From Galeopsis tetrahit (taxonomy: Eukaryota > Streptophyta > Magnoliopsida > Lamiales > Lamiaceae): a stretch of DNA of 64,000 bases. Below the pieces are notes generated by a model. It worked only from the letters and a program-made list of their open reading frames with translations, did no database searches and was not told the DNA's origin. Position numbers and translations under genes: made by a program. The DNA is taken from assembly GCA_963675135.1 (NCBI GenBank), contig OY776125.1, positions 63,563,441 to 63,627,440 of the forward strand. The letters are read 5' to 3'. This document shows, in pieces, positions 1-12,025 of this stretch. Each line of letters opens with the position of its first letter. Position 1 is the first letter of the stretch.

Positions 1-229
1 CTTAACAATTTGTAGTGGGTTAATATATAATCAATTTTAACACTTTCAATTGTATTAATAGCTAAACAATTTCAACATTTATTAGTGTGTTAATATCTTT
101 GATCTATCCCCACACGCTTACACACCACACAAAAAAAAACAATGTGGTAATAGACAAAATGTCACAAAAGGTGTTGTATACTTGTATTATATCATTTTGA
201 GATGTATTAAAAGCCATTTTTTTTTGTAG

Positions 230-1019
230 TGATTGGATTTGAGATCGTGCGCCAACTTGCGTCGCATGGTGTGACCGTAATTCTTACATCACGAGAGACG
301 GGTGTCAGACAAGAAGCAGCGAAGGTGTTGCAAGAAGGAGGCCTAAATGTTGTGTTTCACCAGCTAGACGTTATTGACCCTTCTTCAATTGATAACTTTG
401 TTGAATGGGTTCGAGAACAATATGGTGGTGTTGATGTACTGGTAGAGTTGCCCTCTTTTCCCTCAACTTTTAAATAATTCTTCAAGGAGACGAACTCTTA
501 TAAAATAAAAATCTAAGTAAAAGAATCGAATGAGGGCGATTGTACCCCTAAATCCATCCCCAACTCTAATTATAGTCGAATTAGATCATATGTTTCACTT
601 TTCATATTTTTTTCACAAATTCTACTACAGTACCTGAATTTTTAACATGTACACCAGTCTAAAAAACACTTATCATGCATATATTTGGTGAAAAGATGTA
701 ACATGAAAAGTGATACATGTGAAAATCATATTTGGTCATCCATGAAACTTTAGCCATTAATTAATGTGCATTTCAAATTGATGTATGTAGAGTTGGTTAT
801 TTTTGATACTTGGGTATTTGTTAGATAAACAATGCAGGAGTAAATTTCAATGCTGGATCAGACAATTCTGTGGAAAATGCTGAAAAAGTTATAATGACCA
901 ACTACTTTGGGACAAAGAATATTATAAAGGCCATGATTCCTGTTATGAGAGCTTCAGATGCAGGTGCTCGTATCGTTAATGTCAGCTCCAAACTGGGAAG
1001 ATTCAACGGGCGAAGAAAC
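230..1019 (+). pseudogene. short-chain dehydrogenase/reductase fragment (two internal exons)
   Basis: Two exons of a plant SDR of the neomenthol-dehydrogenase/salutaridine-reductase type are visible. Exon A (230-441) follows an acceptor AG at 228-229 and encodes the tail of the Rossmann P-loop (VIGFEIVRQLASHG) through LDVIDPSSI and GGVDVL. A GTAGAG donor follows. Exon B (825-1019) encodes INNAGVNFN (the NNAG motif), a helix with MTNYFGTKNIIKAMIP, and the catalytic-serine strand ARIVNVSS, then a GTAAGT donor. Both exons are in phase 0 and match each other. The next plausible acceptor (1186-1187) leads at once to an in-frame TAG, and no YxxxK exon is seen in the following 2 kb. The first P-loop glycine is also Val. 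The first exon would lie left of the window. I infer a truncated, non-functional copy; a distant 3' exon cannot be excluded. Confidence 0.75.
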
Positions 1020-3512
1020 GTAAGTTGCGACAGTGATAAGTTTTATATTGAACAATATTTGTTGTGCACTTGAATTGAGTTGTGAGCACTAGTGTTTGGG
1101 CAGGATTCGTCATGAGTTTTGTTACCGTGTACAAACAATCACCAAGACTTGGTTTTATGCCAATTTTCTGTTTCAATTGTTTTACAGATTGCTGGGTAGA
1201 CCCCACTTTAACGAGTTGCCTGCTGCTATCACGAACTACCTTCTCAAGAGAAGAAACAATCCCATGAAATTCTTCCCTACAACCAAAAAAAAAAATGAGG
1301 ATAAGAAACAACTTATGATTCTGTTGGAATATATCAAGGTAAAGATGTGAAAAGTAACAAACTTAGGTCATTTCGAACAAGTTACAGTTGAAAATGAGAA
1401 ACAAGTCACTTATATTCAACACAATGCAACAAACTCAGGTAAGTGGAATAACACTTTTACTATTCATCAAGGATTTCAAAGCCGCACACCTAAATCCCAA
1501 CCGAAACATAGGAAGTGAAAACAAATTTAATCATTATTTTCCCAATACGAAAGACATAGAAAACTGGTATATATAATCTTATATCCAAATGAATGAATAT
1601 AGATGTAGATTAACGTATGTATTTAAACTTGAGTAAATTATAAGTCAAACAATTCAATGAAAAAGAGAAGCAAAATCATTGTTGCAAGCCTCCAAACAAA
1701 AAGAAATTTTGTTTTGTTCATAGAGATGAAGATTCTTTGCCCTATGTTATTCATTGTAAAGTTGAAATGAATTATTGGTACTGTAGTTAGAAACTTAGAA
1801 GAATGAAAATATAATTTCTCAAACAATTTCTTTTTGGTTATGGACAAACCAAAGTCGACAGCATTATATTTGTCTATCCTTGTCAAGTGTGTGGGATTTA
1901 ATGGATTCATATAAACCTGCTCAAGTGTTAATTACCTTTCAGCATCTGAGGTTCCTGCTTCCAGATCTATCGTAGTGATCCTTGTTTGATTCTTCTGCAT
2001 GCAATGTTTACTTTGTGAATTTTTCTGCTTCTGGGTCAAATCCATACTAGTGAATTTCAAATTATTCCTCTATCCGTAGAAAGTAGAGAAACTCAGGTAT
2101 TTATATATCATTCAGTTAAAAGACCTGAAGTAGCAAACCTCTGCTGAGTGCAGTTTAAATTCATATTTGGTTCCCTCGGTTGCAACACATTTTGCTAAGA
2201 AGATCGATCCAGACTTTTTATAAAGTTGCATGTGAATGATTTTTCTTTTTTGAGAGGATAAATAACTGAAGATTGAATTTTCTAAGCGTCCTGCTTGAAG
2301 AAGTTTGTTTGTCATATATATCCGTCAGCTTGTTTCATTCAGCCAGAAGCTCGGTTAGTTGCACTTGCTTGAGGGAACTCCTCCATCTGCCTAGAACGCT
2401 GTTGTTTGTATGAAGGCAGGCTCAACTCCTGCAGATGGGTATTCCTATTTATTCTGTTGCAATTCTCACATCACACTTGTCTATGAGGACACACTAGATT
2501 GGATATTCATATAATTAGGACCCCAAAAGTTAGAATAATTAATAACTCGGGACGTACCTGAAAGATTAGAACATCAATTTAAGGCCTAAAAGATAAAGCA
2601 TATCAGCTAAAAAGACCCACAAATTTAAGGGCATGTTTACTTCACAATTTATAAATTTTTTATTAATTGTTCTCGTACATTTGAAAAATCATACCTTTTT
2701 AGATTATGAACTTAAAGTAGTGTATATTTAAATGACCAAGTCTTAAAATTTCTAGGCCAGGCTATAATTGATAAGTTTTAGTATCTTTCAGGCCTCAAAT
2801 GATAGTTATTCTATCTTTAATTCAGGGCCTGGGATAGATAAAAGTCCGTAATTAATTAAAGTGGTTTGTTATGTTTAGACACTCCAGTATGGTGTATAAA
2901 CTAGATTACTAGAGGGATCATTAACAGATTTTGAGTGACGAAGAGGAACACCTAAAAAATTAAGACTTAAATGAGAACATGGGGCTTGACTGACTGACTG
3001 ACTACTATGACAATATATGATCCATTTTTAGTTGACCTCACATACGTACTCGGGTAAACGGCTTACTTTGTTATCGTTGATGCACTACTTTATTAAGTTG
3101 GTGTTTTTTTTTTGGGTGCAGAATGGAGCATCATATTGTACCTCAGAACTTACAGTTTTAAAGAATAGTGAGAGATACACACATGGGACAGAAATACACC
3201 ATACAAGTCTCAAAGAGTACAGTGTTCACTTATATCGTCTGTTTCCTTAATTTACAGGTCTGGGGGGTTAAAGACGGTCCTTACGTGTTTAAACCTGCGC
3301 CTGCATCGAGCTTTAGTGATCCATTCTCGTCTTTAAAGCGGATTGAAGGTTCATTTGTCCTCCAATAATGATTTCTTGTTTGTCCCATACTTGAAGAATA
3401 TCATGTAAATTAAGTGTAACTTCTTATGAGATATCATAGTATACTTTTTTTCTTTCTCATGTCTTGTAGTATTTGGTTTCAATATTTGTACAGATGTCTG
3501 CTACTGAAAGAA
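1020..3512. other. no confident gene; AT-rich flank of the SDR fragment
   Basis: Short open frames occur but none shows a recognisable domain. A short tract of TGAC repeats lies near 2,987-3,003. A minus-strand stretch around 2,345-2,445 reads without stops for about 30 codons and looks exon-like, as does 1,955-2,000 before a GTAATT, but I recognise neither. A plus-strand stretch after an acceptor at about 3,257 is open to 3,368 with no known domain. Confidence 0.4.
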
Positions 3513-3516
3513 AGTA

Positions 3517-3735
3517 CTCCATCTCATGATCAAGGTAGTTAAAAACTTAAAATACATCGACTATATTTAATTTGATTGACAGGAATTGAAACATGTTTTA
3601 TCTGTTGAGTGCATATTTCATGGGGGAGATCGAATACAAGACAAAAAAAATTATGTATTTGGTTAACTGTATAGTTTACACATAAAACCAAGCATGTTTT
3701 TTTTAAAAAGGCAAAATACCTGTGGGTGGAGGGAG
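3517..3735. mobile_element. Stowaway-like MITE
   Basis: About 219 bp bounded by TA dinucleotides (3515-3516 and 3736-3737). The left end starts CTCCATCTC. The complement of the right end starts CTCCCTCCACCC, as expected for Tc1/mariner Stowaway elements. The terminal match is imperfect and the interior is non-coding and AT-rich. No transposase is present. Confidence 0.35.
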
Positions 3736-3767
3736 TATTATAGTACTCCTTAGTATTTAATAATCAA

Positions 3768-3792
3768 TAGTATTAGTATTAGTATTAGTATT
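3768..3792. repeat. TAGTAT-type microsatellite
   Basis: Four to five tandem copies of a TATTAG/TAGTAT hexamer lie just outside the proposed left end of the Harbinger-like unit. Confidence 0.7.
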
Positions 3793-5337
3793 CAGTATTA
3801 ATTATGTTTTGATACACATGAATACATACACTATGGTTCAGTTTGATAGCCTAAATAAAGAGGTTTTAATACCTGTATAACAACATTTGGGCTGTTTGAT
3901 AGTCTAAATAGGCTTATATCTCAGTCCTGAATAGGCCCAAAACCACTATCTTAGCCCTGAATAGGCCCAAAACCACTATATTAAAAAGTGGTGGTTTTGC
4001 CCTTATATAGGCCTTATATGCCCAAATCACTGTTCCACCTCTAAAAAACTATTGCACCCCCCCTAGTATTAGCTATATGGCCTTTTCCCCGTATAAGCAC
4101 GATTACTATATTGTCCCTCGATTTTTTTGCTAACACCCAAACCCTAATTCATTTTTCAAAAAATTAGATCAAGTCTTTGTAGGTCCCAAGTTGAGTTTAA
4201 TAACGAGTAAGCTAGTGAAAATGTCTAGAGGGGGGTGAATAGACTTTTCAAAAATCTTTCGATATATCAAAGTACAATATGCGGAATAACGAAATTAATC
4301 AATGAGCCCAAGTAGTTTATACTCAACTCTTTAATTCGAGAACTCTGTTTTAGTGTTTACTCAACTAGTCTTGTTCAATTATGGAGATAAACAGTTAATC
4401 AATCAAGACAAAACAAAACAGTAAAGTAAATCAAACACAAGATTTATAGTGGTTCGACAACTTGTCTACATCCACTCTCACAAACCCAGTTGTGATATTC
4501 TTATTAACTCGTCCAATGGAGTAATGTGTTCTTGTAGCTTTAAGTCCCAAGAAATAAGACTCAGATCTTCTCGAAAACACTACCAAGTGCCTCTTCGATC
4601 TAACTAGCTATTTTACAAGTAACTAGCAGCTTGATAATAAAAACAAAATAAAACTTCTCTGTCTTCAGTAGTAGCCTTCTTGTTCTTCACTTGTCTTCTG
4701 GCTTCTTTCTTAACTTTAACTCTGAGAGTAATTTGCTTCTTTGAATCTTCAATAATACTTCAATATGCAGTAGTATCAGTAGTCACTAATGAATGAATAC
4801 CTTGCGGTATTTATAAGCTTCCAATTCAAGAACTTTCAGTTGTGTAACAACCTTTTCTTGAAAACTAACTTGTTACTTCCAAACTTTATTCTTCCACGCG
4901 TTTAAGCAGTTAATTAGTTATTCCTTAACTAACTCTTCAATCCTTATCTTCAACACGCGTTTTTGTAACTAACTTCAGTCTTCTTGTTGACCTGTCTTGT
5001 TGTCTTGCGCACTTGTCTTGTCCTTCAGTAGTAGACTTTGTCTTCTACTTGTCTTGTGTTGTAGACATCTTCTGTAGATTTCAACATAGAACTAATCTAG
5101 TCCTAGCATCTAATCCTAACAAGACTATTACATTACATTAAGCTTTATAACATAGCTTAGTCAACTTATGAATCTATACATCAAATATACAAATATAAAT
5201 CGTAAAACCTGAGCTTCTATACAACTTTTAATATAGCTCAGTATAAATCCTAACACTTATACAAAGTATCAACATATTATGAATACTTGTCTTTGTGAAC
5301 TAGTACTTGTCTTGTGAACTCTACTTGTCTTGTGAAC

Positions 5338-5524
5338 TAGGGGTGGGAATGGGCCAGGCTACCCGACAGGGGCCTACGGCTCGGCCTATTAAAGCTCGGC
5401 TCGACTCGGCTCGTTTAATAAACAAGCCGGGCTCAAGCTTTTTTAGAAGCCTATTTAGCTAAATAGGCCGGGCTCAAATTTTTTCGTAAGCCTTTTAAGC
5501 CCAACAGGCCGGCCTATATAACTT

Positions 5525-5574
<50 letters not shown>

Positions 5575-6152
5575 GTGATTATTCACTCTTCGATACAAAA
5601 TTCAACTTCTTCCCACAATTTAATACAACCACTTTTAAATGTGAAATGTTTGTTTGTAAATGTGAAATGTGAAATGTGAATGTGAAATATTTGGTATTTT
5701 ACATAAGGAATCCCCAAATGTACTAGAAAGTGATTTCCACATATATATATATATTGTATATATTATAAGTATATACTTATATAATATGTGATTTTCAAAT
5801 AAATAAATAAGAAAATTTAGTAACACTAGTTATATTTTCCTTTGTAACAGTTGAAAAAATAGTTGGATATTTTTTTTGGAACATTCTATTACTTACATTT
5901 CTTCATTTTGAGATTTAAAGAATTAATTTTTATAATTTGATGATAATACTGTTGTAGATTTTTTTAAAAAAAATACGCTAAAGAGGCCTTTAAAAGGCTT
6001 TCGGGCCAGGCCTATTTATTAAAAAAGGCCAGACTTGAGCCTTTAAAAAAAGCCTATGACAGGCCATGGGCCAGGCTCGGGCCTAAGAAATATATAACAG
6101 GCCAGACTTTTTTTCTTAAAGCCTACCAAGGCCTGACCCATTCCCACCCCTA
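5338..6152. mobile_element. 815-bp non-autonomous hAT-type element
   Basis: Perfect 16-bp terminal inverted repeats TAGGGGTGGGAATGGG, flanked by the 8-bp duplication TTGTGAAC (5330-5337 and 6153-6160). The empty site survives in the other LTR, so both borders are exact. The subterminal zones are rich in GGCC/AGGCC and CTCGGCTCG motifs. The middle is AT-rich with CA/TA repeats and GTGAAAT minisatellite copies. No transposase is encoded. An 8-bp duplication and a TAGGGGTG end are typical of plant hAT MITEs. Confidence 0.92.
5525..5574. repeat. (CA)n(TA)n microsatellite
   Basis: Uninterrupted compound dinucleotide repeat of about 50 bp inside the hAT-type element; likely polymorphic. Confidence 0.95.
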
Positions 6153-6306
6153 TTGTGAACTCTACTGATCTGTACAAGATGACTTCTTCTTAACTAGACT
6201 AGATCAGTCAACACTTAGAAAATATTCAAGTCTTCTTTTTGGCTTATCAAAACTTATCTTATCTTTTCATCATTTAGGACTTGTCTTTAGGATTCATATC
6301 CCAACA

Positions 6307-6321
6307 ATTTCCCCATTTTTG
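6307..6321 (-). promoter_or_regulatory. copia polypurine tract
   Basis: On the minus strand the sequence reads AAAAATGGGGAAAT directly before the 3' LTR start TGTTGGG. This is the expected plus-strand priming site for reverse transcription. Confidence 0.8.
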
Positions 6322-6491
6322 ATGAAGCCAAAACTACTTGAATCTTTTCATAATAGTAGACTAGTTAAGTAGTTATCTTGTCTTAAACATCAAATAGTAC
6401 TTATCTTTTCATTCATTCCAAAATAGATCAGTAGATATTACACATACTTAATCAAAATCAAAATAAAAACTAAGTACCAAAGCAAAAAAAA

Positions 6492-7826
6492 CTAATCTGA
6501 TAAAGTACCTCCTTCTGGATTCGGAACACAGAACGCATCGAGTAGTCTCTTATGAATCACTGACATATGATCCTTAGTCTCGATCTTCTCTTTATCCAGC
6601 AGGTCTTCTTCAAATTTCTTAATATGGTTGAAGTCGATCTTTTTTCCAGAACCTAACATCGGAGTAATCCACTTTGGAAAAATAGGAACTAGAATATTGC
6701 AATTCACAGCAGCAGCTATCTTCATGATCAGATTCCACAGCTTCCGATCTTGAACTTCCATGAATTTATCAAACATAGCATAAATTTACGAATAATCCAG
6801 TGATCTAACTCCCATTGCAACTTGACTTTGAACCAATCTTCACGATGTTCATCATCAATGAGGTTGTCAATGAACGCATCTTCAACTTGATCTGGATTAG
6901 CTTTCAGCTTCTGCAGTCTTCTAATATGCTTACCCAGCTTCTTCTTGCTAGCATAGTGAGATTCATCATCAGGCTTCTCAACTAGCTTTTGCTTCTTCAC
7001 GATTTCAGCAGTTTCTTCTTCTGGTTCTTCAATCACCAGCTTCCTTTTTGCTACTTGTCTTGTCTGAGCCTCTGCTTCAGGAGAAGCAACTGCAACATTT
7101 TTGCCTTTCTCTAATCTTTTCAACTCATCTACTCTAGCTTCTTCAAGATCTGCCTTCTTCACTAACTTGCCTCTCTTAGGCCTTTTGAGATCTTGCATAG
7201 CAGTAGCAGCTTCCTTCATTTCAGGTTCAGCACTTGACTTTCCTTCAACTCTACTTGTCTCTTCCCCCTTTTTGGCTTCATCACCTGCCTTAAGAGTGAA
7301 AAGACTAGTAAATCGAGTCATTTCTTCCTTTACTGCTTCCTTCATAGCTTCAGCAGCTAGCTCTATCTGCCTTTGATGTGTCTGATCACGACTCATCTTG
7401 TCTAGTCGATCAACAGTAGACTCCAACTTCTTTGAATTAATGACTAATTCGTCTTTGAAATGAGTAGCTGTTTGTCTGAGCAGCCTGTTCTGATTTGTTA
7501 ACTCGTTAAGAACAGTTCTAGCACGCATCAACTGATCTTGTGCTTCACGACGCTGTTCATCAGCAATCGAAAGTACGGCCTTGTCTAGTAGCTGTGGCAT
7601 AAAATTCAAGAACTTCCTCTTCTAGAACCACTTCAGGAAATGCTTCCAAGTACAGCCTTAAACCACATCTCCAACACTTCATGAGAATTTCTTTATTGTC
7701 ATCAATGTGGTTTCCTTTGAAAAATACAGAACCTTCCACATGCACCTTACCCTCTGTGATGTACTTCCCTAAATCAAACCTTGCATGCATGTTAGTGCGA
7801 GCATCGAAAATAGAGACGATTGACAT
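6492..7826 (-). pseudogene. extra third ORF of the copia element (coiled coil, no membrane segment)
   Basis: Reading frames 7826-7560, 7609-6728 and 6776-6492 follow one another on the minus strand with two frame changes, about 440 codons in sum. The N-terminal part has charged and aromatic residues ending EFYATATRQ, reminiscent of the 'putative plant transposon protein' domain of plant retroelements; that resemblance is from memory and uncertain. The middle is a long helical, coiled-coil-like stretch (DEQRREAQDQLMRARTVL onward). Basic clusters such as KRPKRGKLVKK follow. The C-terminal part is more hydrophobic (LIMKIAAAVNCNILVP) but has no clear transmembrane helix or signal peptide. It sits where Sireviruses carry their env-like ORF and runs in the same direction as gag-pol. 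Function unknown. Confidence 0.65.
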
Positions 7827-8753
7827 AATGAAGGGGTTATGAAAATCGATCGGTTTTGAGAGAGTTGAATACTTGAGAAGTTATGAAAATCGAGAGGTTA
7901 TGAAATTGTGAGAGATTGAAGAAAGAACAGTTTGGGTTTTGTTAAACCTTGAGTTTTGAATCAATGGTTGAGATCGAAAGTTTTGATCTGATGGACAGAT
8001 ATGAAAGTCCTTTGAAATCCAGTTTACGGAATCGAGAATATTACGCGATTTGATATTGTAAAATTTTGGAATCCGCCTTTCCTATTGGTTAAGGCCGAGG
8101 AGTGTACTCATCTGACCTTGGATAGTAGGATTTGGCGCGAACTGGGTGTATACACCTCATTAAAATGGGAGTGTATAAATCCAATTCTAGGGTTTTCCAA
8201 TTTTAAAATTATCGAATTACTATAATACCCCTAATTCAAATTGATTAAACACTTAGAGTATTTGAATCATAAGAACACTTATCTTGTCTGTTCGAGTCTA
8301 TTCAGAACAGACGAGTAGACTCAAGCACACAAGACGAGTTCCCCCTTCGACTATGCTTGTCTATTTTGAACATCGAACGACTATTTAAACCTGTCTTATC
8401 TTGTGCGACAGATTAGATGAGATACAGGTAGTAGAGTAGAATAATTAAGATGAATATCAATCTAAAGCAATGATCAAGGTTTCGAACAAGATGACTTTTA
8501 ACATACTTAAGAGTCAACATAAGGCTCTTTAAGAAATCATAGATTCCCCCTTAAATGTTTATTCTCTTAGTATTACCCTCAACTTTACCAGCTTCCTCAT
8601 CGGGTTGTTTGGTCATCTTGTCTAACCTTGTATACCTATGTGTTGGGCGAGTAGACGAGTGCTCTGTTTCAGTGATCTTGTCTCTTTATTTCTTTGATGT
8701 ACCTGTCTGGTTAGTACATAGCTATAGGCAAGTAGGGTCTAGATCAATTAGTC
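7827..8753. other. non-coding spacer between copia pol and third ORF
   Basis: No substantial open frame on the element strand. Purine-rich AAGGGGGAA motifs occur on the minus strand at 8339-8348 and 8544-8554, and a third (AAAGGGGGAAG) lies inside the third ORF near 7,262-7,272. Sireviruses are known to carry repeated polypurine-tract copies in this zone. Confidence 0.5.
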
Positions 8754-11354
8754 CTAGACTAATGCATAACTCACGAAACGAGCTTCAGCCAATGGTTTTG
8801 TGAAAATATCAGCTCTCTGAAAATCAGTATGAATCTTTTCCATGCGAATATCCTTCTTTTCTACATGATCACGAATGAAATGATGCTTCACATCAACATG
8901 CTTACAAAACGTGTGTAAAACAGGATTTTGTGTAATGGCAATTGCACTATTACTATCACAGAAAATAGGAACATTTGATTCATATATGTTGTAATCTCTA
9001 AGTTGTTGCATGAGCCAAAGTATTTGACTACAGCAGCTACCAGCAGCCATGTACTCGGCTTCGGTAGTAGAGGTAGCCACACTAGTTTGCTTTTTTGAAA
9101 ACCATGAAATGAGTTTTGTGCCTAAGAATTGACAAGAACCAGATGTAGATTTCCTATCTATTCTACAGCCACCAAAATCAGAATCTGAGTAGCCACTTAG
9201 AGATAAATCATCATTTGAAGGATACCATATACCACGATTGATGGTTCCTTTTAAATATTTCAATATCCTTTTAGTGGTTTCCATATGACTCTCTTTTGGG
9301 TTAGCTTGAAAACGAGCACATACGCCAACTGAGAATGCAATGTCAGGTATACTAGCAGTCAAGTAAAGTAATGAACCAATAAGACCACGATAATATGTTT
9401 GATCAGCACATTTACCTTGTTCGTCTGGATCCATCCTGTATGTAGGTAGCATAGGTACGCTAGCAGACTTGCATGTCTTAATACCATACTTGTCTAATAG
9501 ATTTCTAGTATATTTTGCTTGATTTATGAAAATCCCTTCTGGGGTCTGTTTTACTTGAAGGCCAAGAAAGTAATTCATTTCACCCATCATAGACATCTCA
9601 AATTTACTTTGCATGAGTGTTGAGAAACTTTCACTCAGCTTTTTGTTAGGTGAACCAAAGATGATGTTATCTACGTAAATTTGGACGAGTAAAATGTCTT
9701 TCCCTTCTTGTCTTCTGAACAAGGTTCTATCGACCTTGCCCTTAGTAAAACCATTTTCCAATAGAAAGAGAGAGAGAGTATCATACCATGCTCTTGGAGC
9801 TTGCTTTAGTCCATATAAGGCCTTCTTTAATCTGTACACCTGGTCGCCTTTGACTTCGAAACCTGGAGGTTGTTCAACATATACTTCTTCCGCAAGAATA
9901 CCGTTAAGAAATGCACTTTTAACATCCATTTGATATACGGTAAATTTCATGTAAGCAGCAAATGCAAGGAACAATCGAATGGCTTCTAGTCTAGCAACAG
10001 GAGCATATGTTTCATCATAATCTATCCCTTCAGCTTGTGAATAGCCTTGGGCTACTAGTCTAGCCTTATTCCTAACGACTACATCATTCTCATCTTTCTT
10101 GTTTTTGAAAATCCATCGAGTGCCAACTACATTATGATGTTTAGGCCTATCGACAAGTTCCCAGACGTCATTTCGAACAAACTGGTTCAACTCGTCTTGC
10201 ATAGCGATGATCCAATTACTATCAGCCAATGCCTCTTTGATGGTTTTAGGCTCGATAGATGAGAGGAAACAACACCAGCAAAACAAAGATGGACTAGGTT
10301 GTTCTTGTGACTCAAAGAGTTGTCGTCTAGTCTTTACACCAACAGTAGAGTCACCAATGATATTTTCAATATCATGAGCAGATTTCCATGTTTTTCTAGT
10401 CTTAGCATGCATACTATCATCATCTAGATCAACTATAGCATCATGCATTTCAATATCATTTACATCAGGAGATTTAATAGGAGTAGACGAGTCGACTAGC
10501 TCAGGCATGTCAACTGGTCTAGCAGATTTACCTTGAGCACTTACCTTCTCCTGATCATTAGACTCGAGAGCTTTCATGAACGGGTTATATGTTTGAACAG
10601 ATTCATAAACCTCTGATTCTTGGTCAGTTTGGATCGATAGATCAGTTACCTTCTTACTGATCTGATCGGCAGACGAGTCCTGTAGTGATTCATCGAAAAC
10701 TACATGTGGTGTTTCTTCCACACATAAGGTAGAGTAGTTGAATACTCTGAATGCTTTGCTAGTCGAGGAGTATCCCAAGAATATCCCCTCGTCTACTTTA
10801 GCATCGAATGCATTCAACTTACTTTTCCCATTGTTATGGATAAAACACTTACAACCAAATATATGGAAATATGAAACTCTGGGTTTTCGACCTTTCCATA
10901 ACTCATAGGGCGTCTTACCTAGTGCTTTATTGATAGCACTTCTGTTTTGGGAATGGCATGCAGTATTGATTGCTTCTGCCCAAAACTTCTGAGGAGTATT
11001 ACACTCTGTCAGCATGGTCCTGCAGGCCTCCTTAAGAGTTCTGTTCCTTCGTTCTGCTACTCCATTTTGTTGTGGTGTCCTTGCTGCACTAGTAAGGTGC
11101 TGGATGCCACGCTTAGAACAAAATTCTTTAATATAGCAGTTAATGAATTCAGTACCCTTGTCACTACGGATCTTGACAATGGACTGATTCTTCTCAACTT
11201 GTATCTTCTTCAACAGATCAGGTAGGAGTGTTTGTGTATCACTCTTCTTGTGTAAGAAGACTACCCAAGTGAACTTAGAATAGTCGTCTACCACAACAAG
11301 TGTGTACCTTCTACCGTTCAAAGTTGGAGGAGTAATTGGGCCATGTAAGTCCAT
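8754..11354 (-). pseudogene. copia pol: integrase, reverse transcriptase, RNase H
   Basis: An 866-codon open frame. The integrase core shows the catalytic triad in MDLHGPI, SDKGTEF and NGVAERRNR, followed by the GKTPYELW / FHIFGCKCF region. The copia RT follows (GTRWIFKNKKDE, QMDVKSAFLNG, LKKALYGLKQAPRAWYD). The active site reads YVDNIIFGSP where copia elements have YVDD, so the second catalytic Asp is Asn, which should abolish polymerisation. RNase H follows (GYSDSDFGG, STTEAEYMAAGS, KHVDVKHHFIRDHV). The frame continues from the protease/GAG-pre-integrase part (11466-12005) in the same phase but is separated from it by a TAA at 11466-11468. Confidence 0.93.
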
Positions 11355-11465
11355 ATGTAGAAGTTCAAGAACTCTACTTGTTGAGAGGGTTGGAATAGAT
11401 TTAAAGGAACCCTTTACCTGTTTACCTTTTTGACAGGCATCGCATACATGTGATTTGAAATAGAT

Positions 11466-12005
11466 TTAGTTGGGTATACCTTCAACAAGGTAATCTCTTG
11501 CAATCTTATTAATCACCTTAAAGTTCATGTGGCAAAGGCGTCTATGCCAAAGCCAACTGGTCTCTTTGGGTGTCTTAGTAAGAAGACAAGTGTCCCGCGA
11601 ACAACTATTCCAATTCACAATGTACACACTACCTTGTCTTATGCCGACGAGTAGTACGGTATGAGTCCTCTTGTCTATGATTTCATACTTTTGACTTTTG
11701 AACTGCACTTTGTAACCTCGATCACAAAACTGTGAAACAGATAATAGATTATATTTCAAACCTTCTACGTATGATACATCTTGTATCTCTACGTCGCCAT
11801 TTCGGATATAGCCAAAGCCTTTTGTGATGGCTGTAGAGCTGTCACCGAATATAACCTTTGCTCCTTCTTGCTCATAGTAGCTTGATAGAAGTGCCTTGGT
11901 ACCAGTCATGTGGTGCGAACAACCACTGTCTATGTACCAAGTTTCTCCTACTGACCCACCCTTCTTGTATAGATCGAGTCGACCCTGCATTAGATGATAT
12001 TTCAT
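11466..12005 (-). pseudogene. copia protease and GAG-pre-integrase segment
   Basis: 180 codons. The aspartic-protease core WYIDSGCSHHMTG is present, then VIFGDSST and a strand-rich section. The GAG-pre-integrase zinc-binding motif follows (LWHRRLCHMNF), whose cysteines continue past the TAA into the CDACQKGK stretch upstream of the main pol frame. The stop at 11466-11468 cuts the HHCC zinc finger in two. The frame is the same as that of the downstream pol ORF, so a single nonsense change separates them. Confidence 0.9.
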
Positions 12006-12025
12006 AATTTAGGTACCCTCCTTGT

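Larger units (their letters stand above)
4178..6306 (-). repeat. copia 3' LTR, carrying a nested hAT-type element
   Basis: 2,129 bp. It is the same as the right LTR except for scattered substitutions and an 823-bp insertion that accounts exactly for the length difference (815-bp element plus 8-bp duplication). It starts TGTAGGTCCC and ends ATCCCAACA on the plus strand. Confidence 0.95.

Noticed and set aside
2340..2465. Possible miRNA-like hairpin or minus-strand exon (CTCCATCTGC / GCAGATGGG pairing; about 30 open codons)
   Set aside because: The pairing is short and interrupted, no known miRNA matches, and the peptide resembles nothing I know.
3835..4177. A complete small Tourist MITE at the left flank
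   Set aside because: The left terminus has no matching inverted end before 4,177; the matching end lies at 29,253.
6492..7826. A viral-type envelope gene in the copia element
   Set aside because: Position fits, but no signal peptide, membrane anchor or cleavage-like site is visible; described as an ORF of unknown role.
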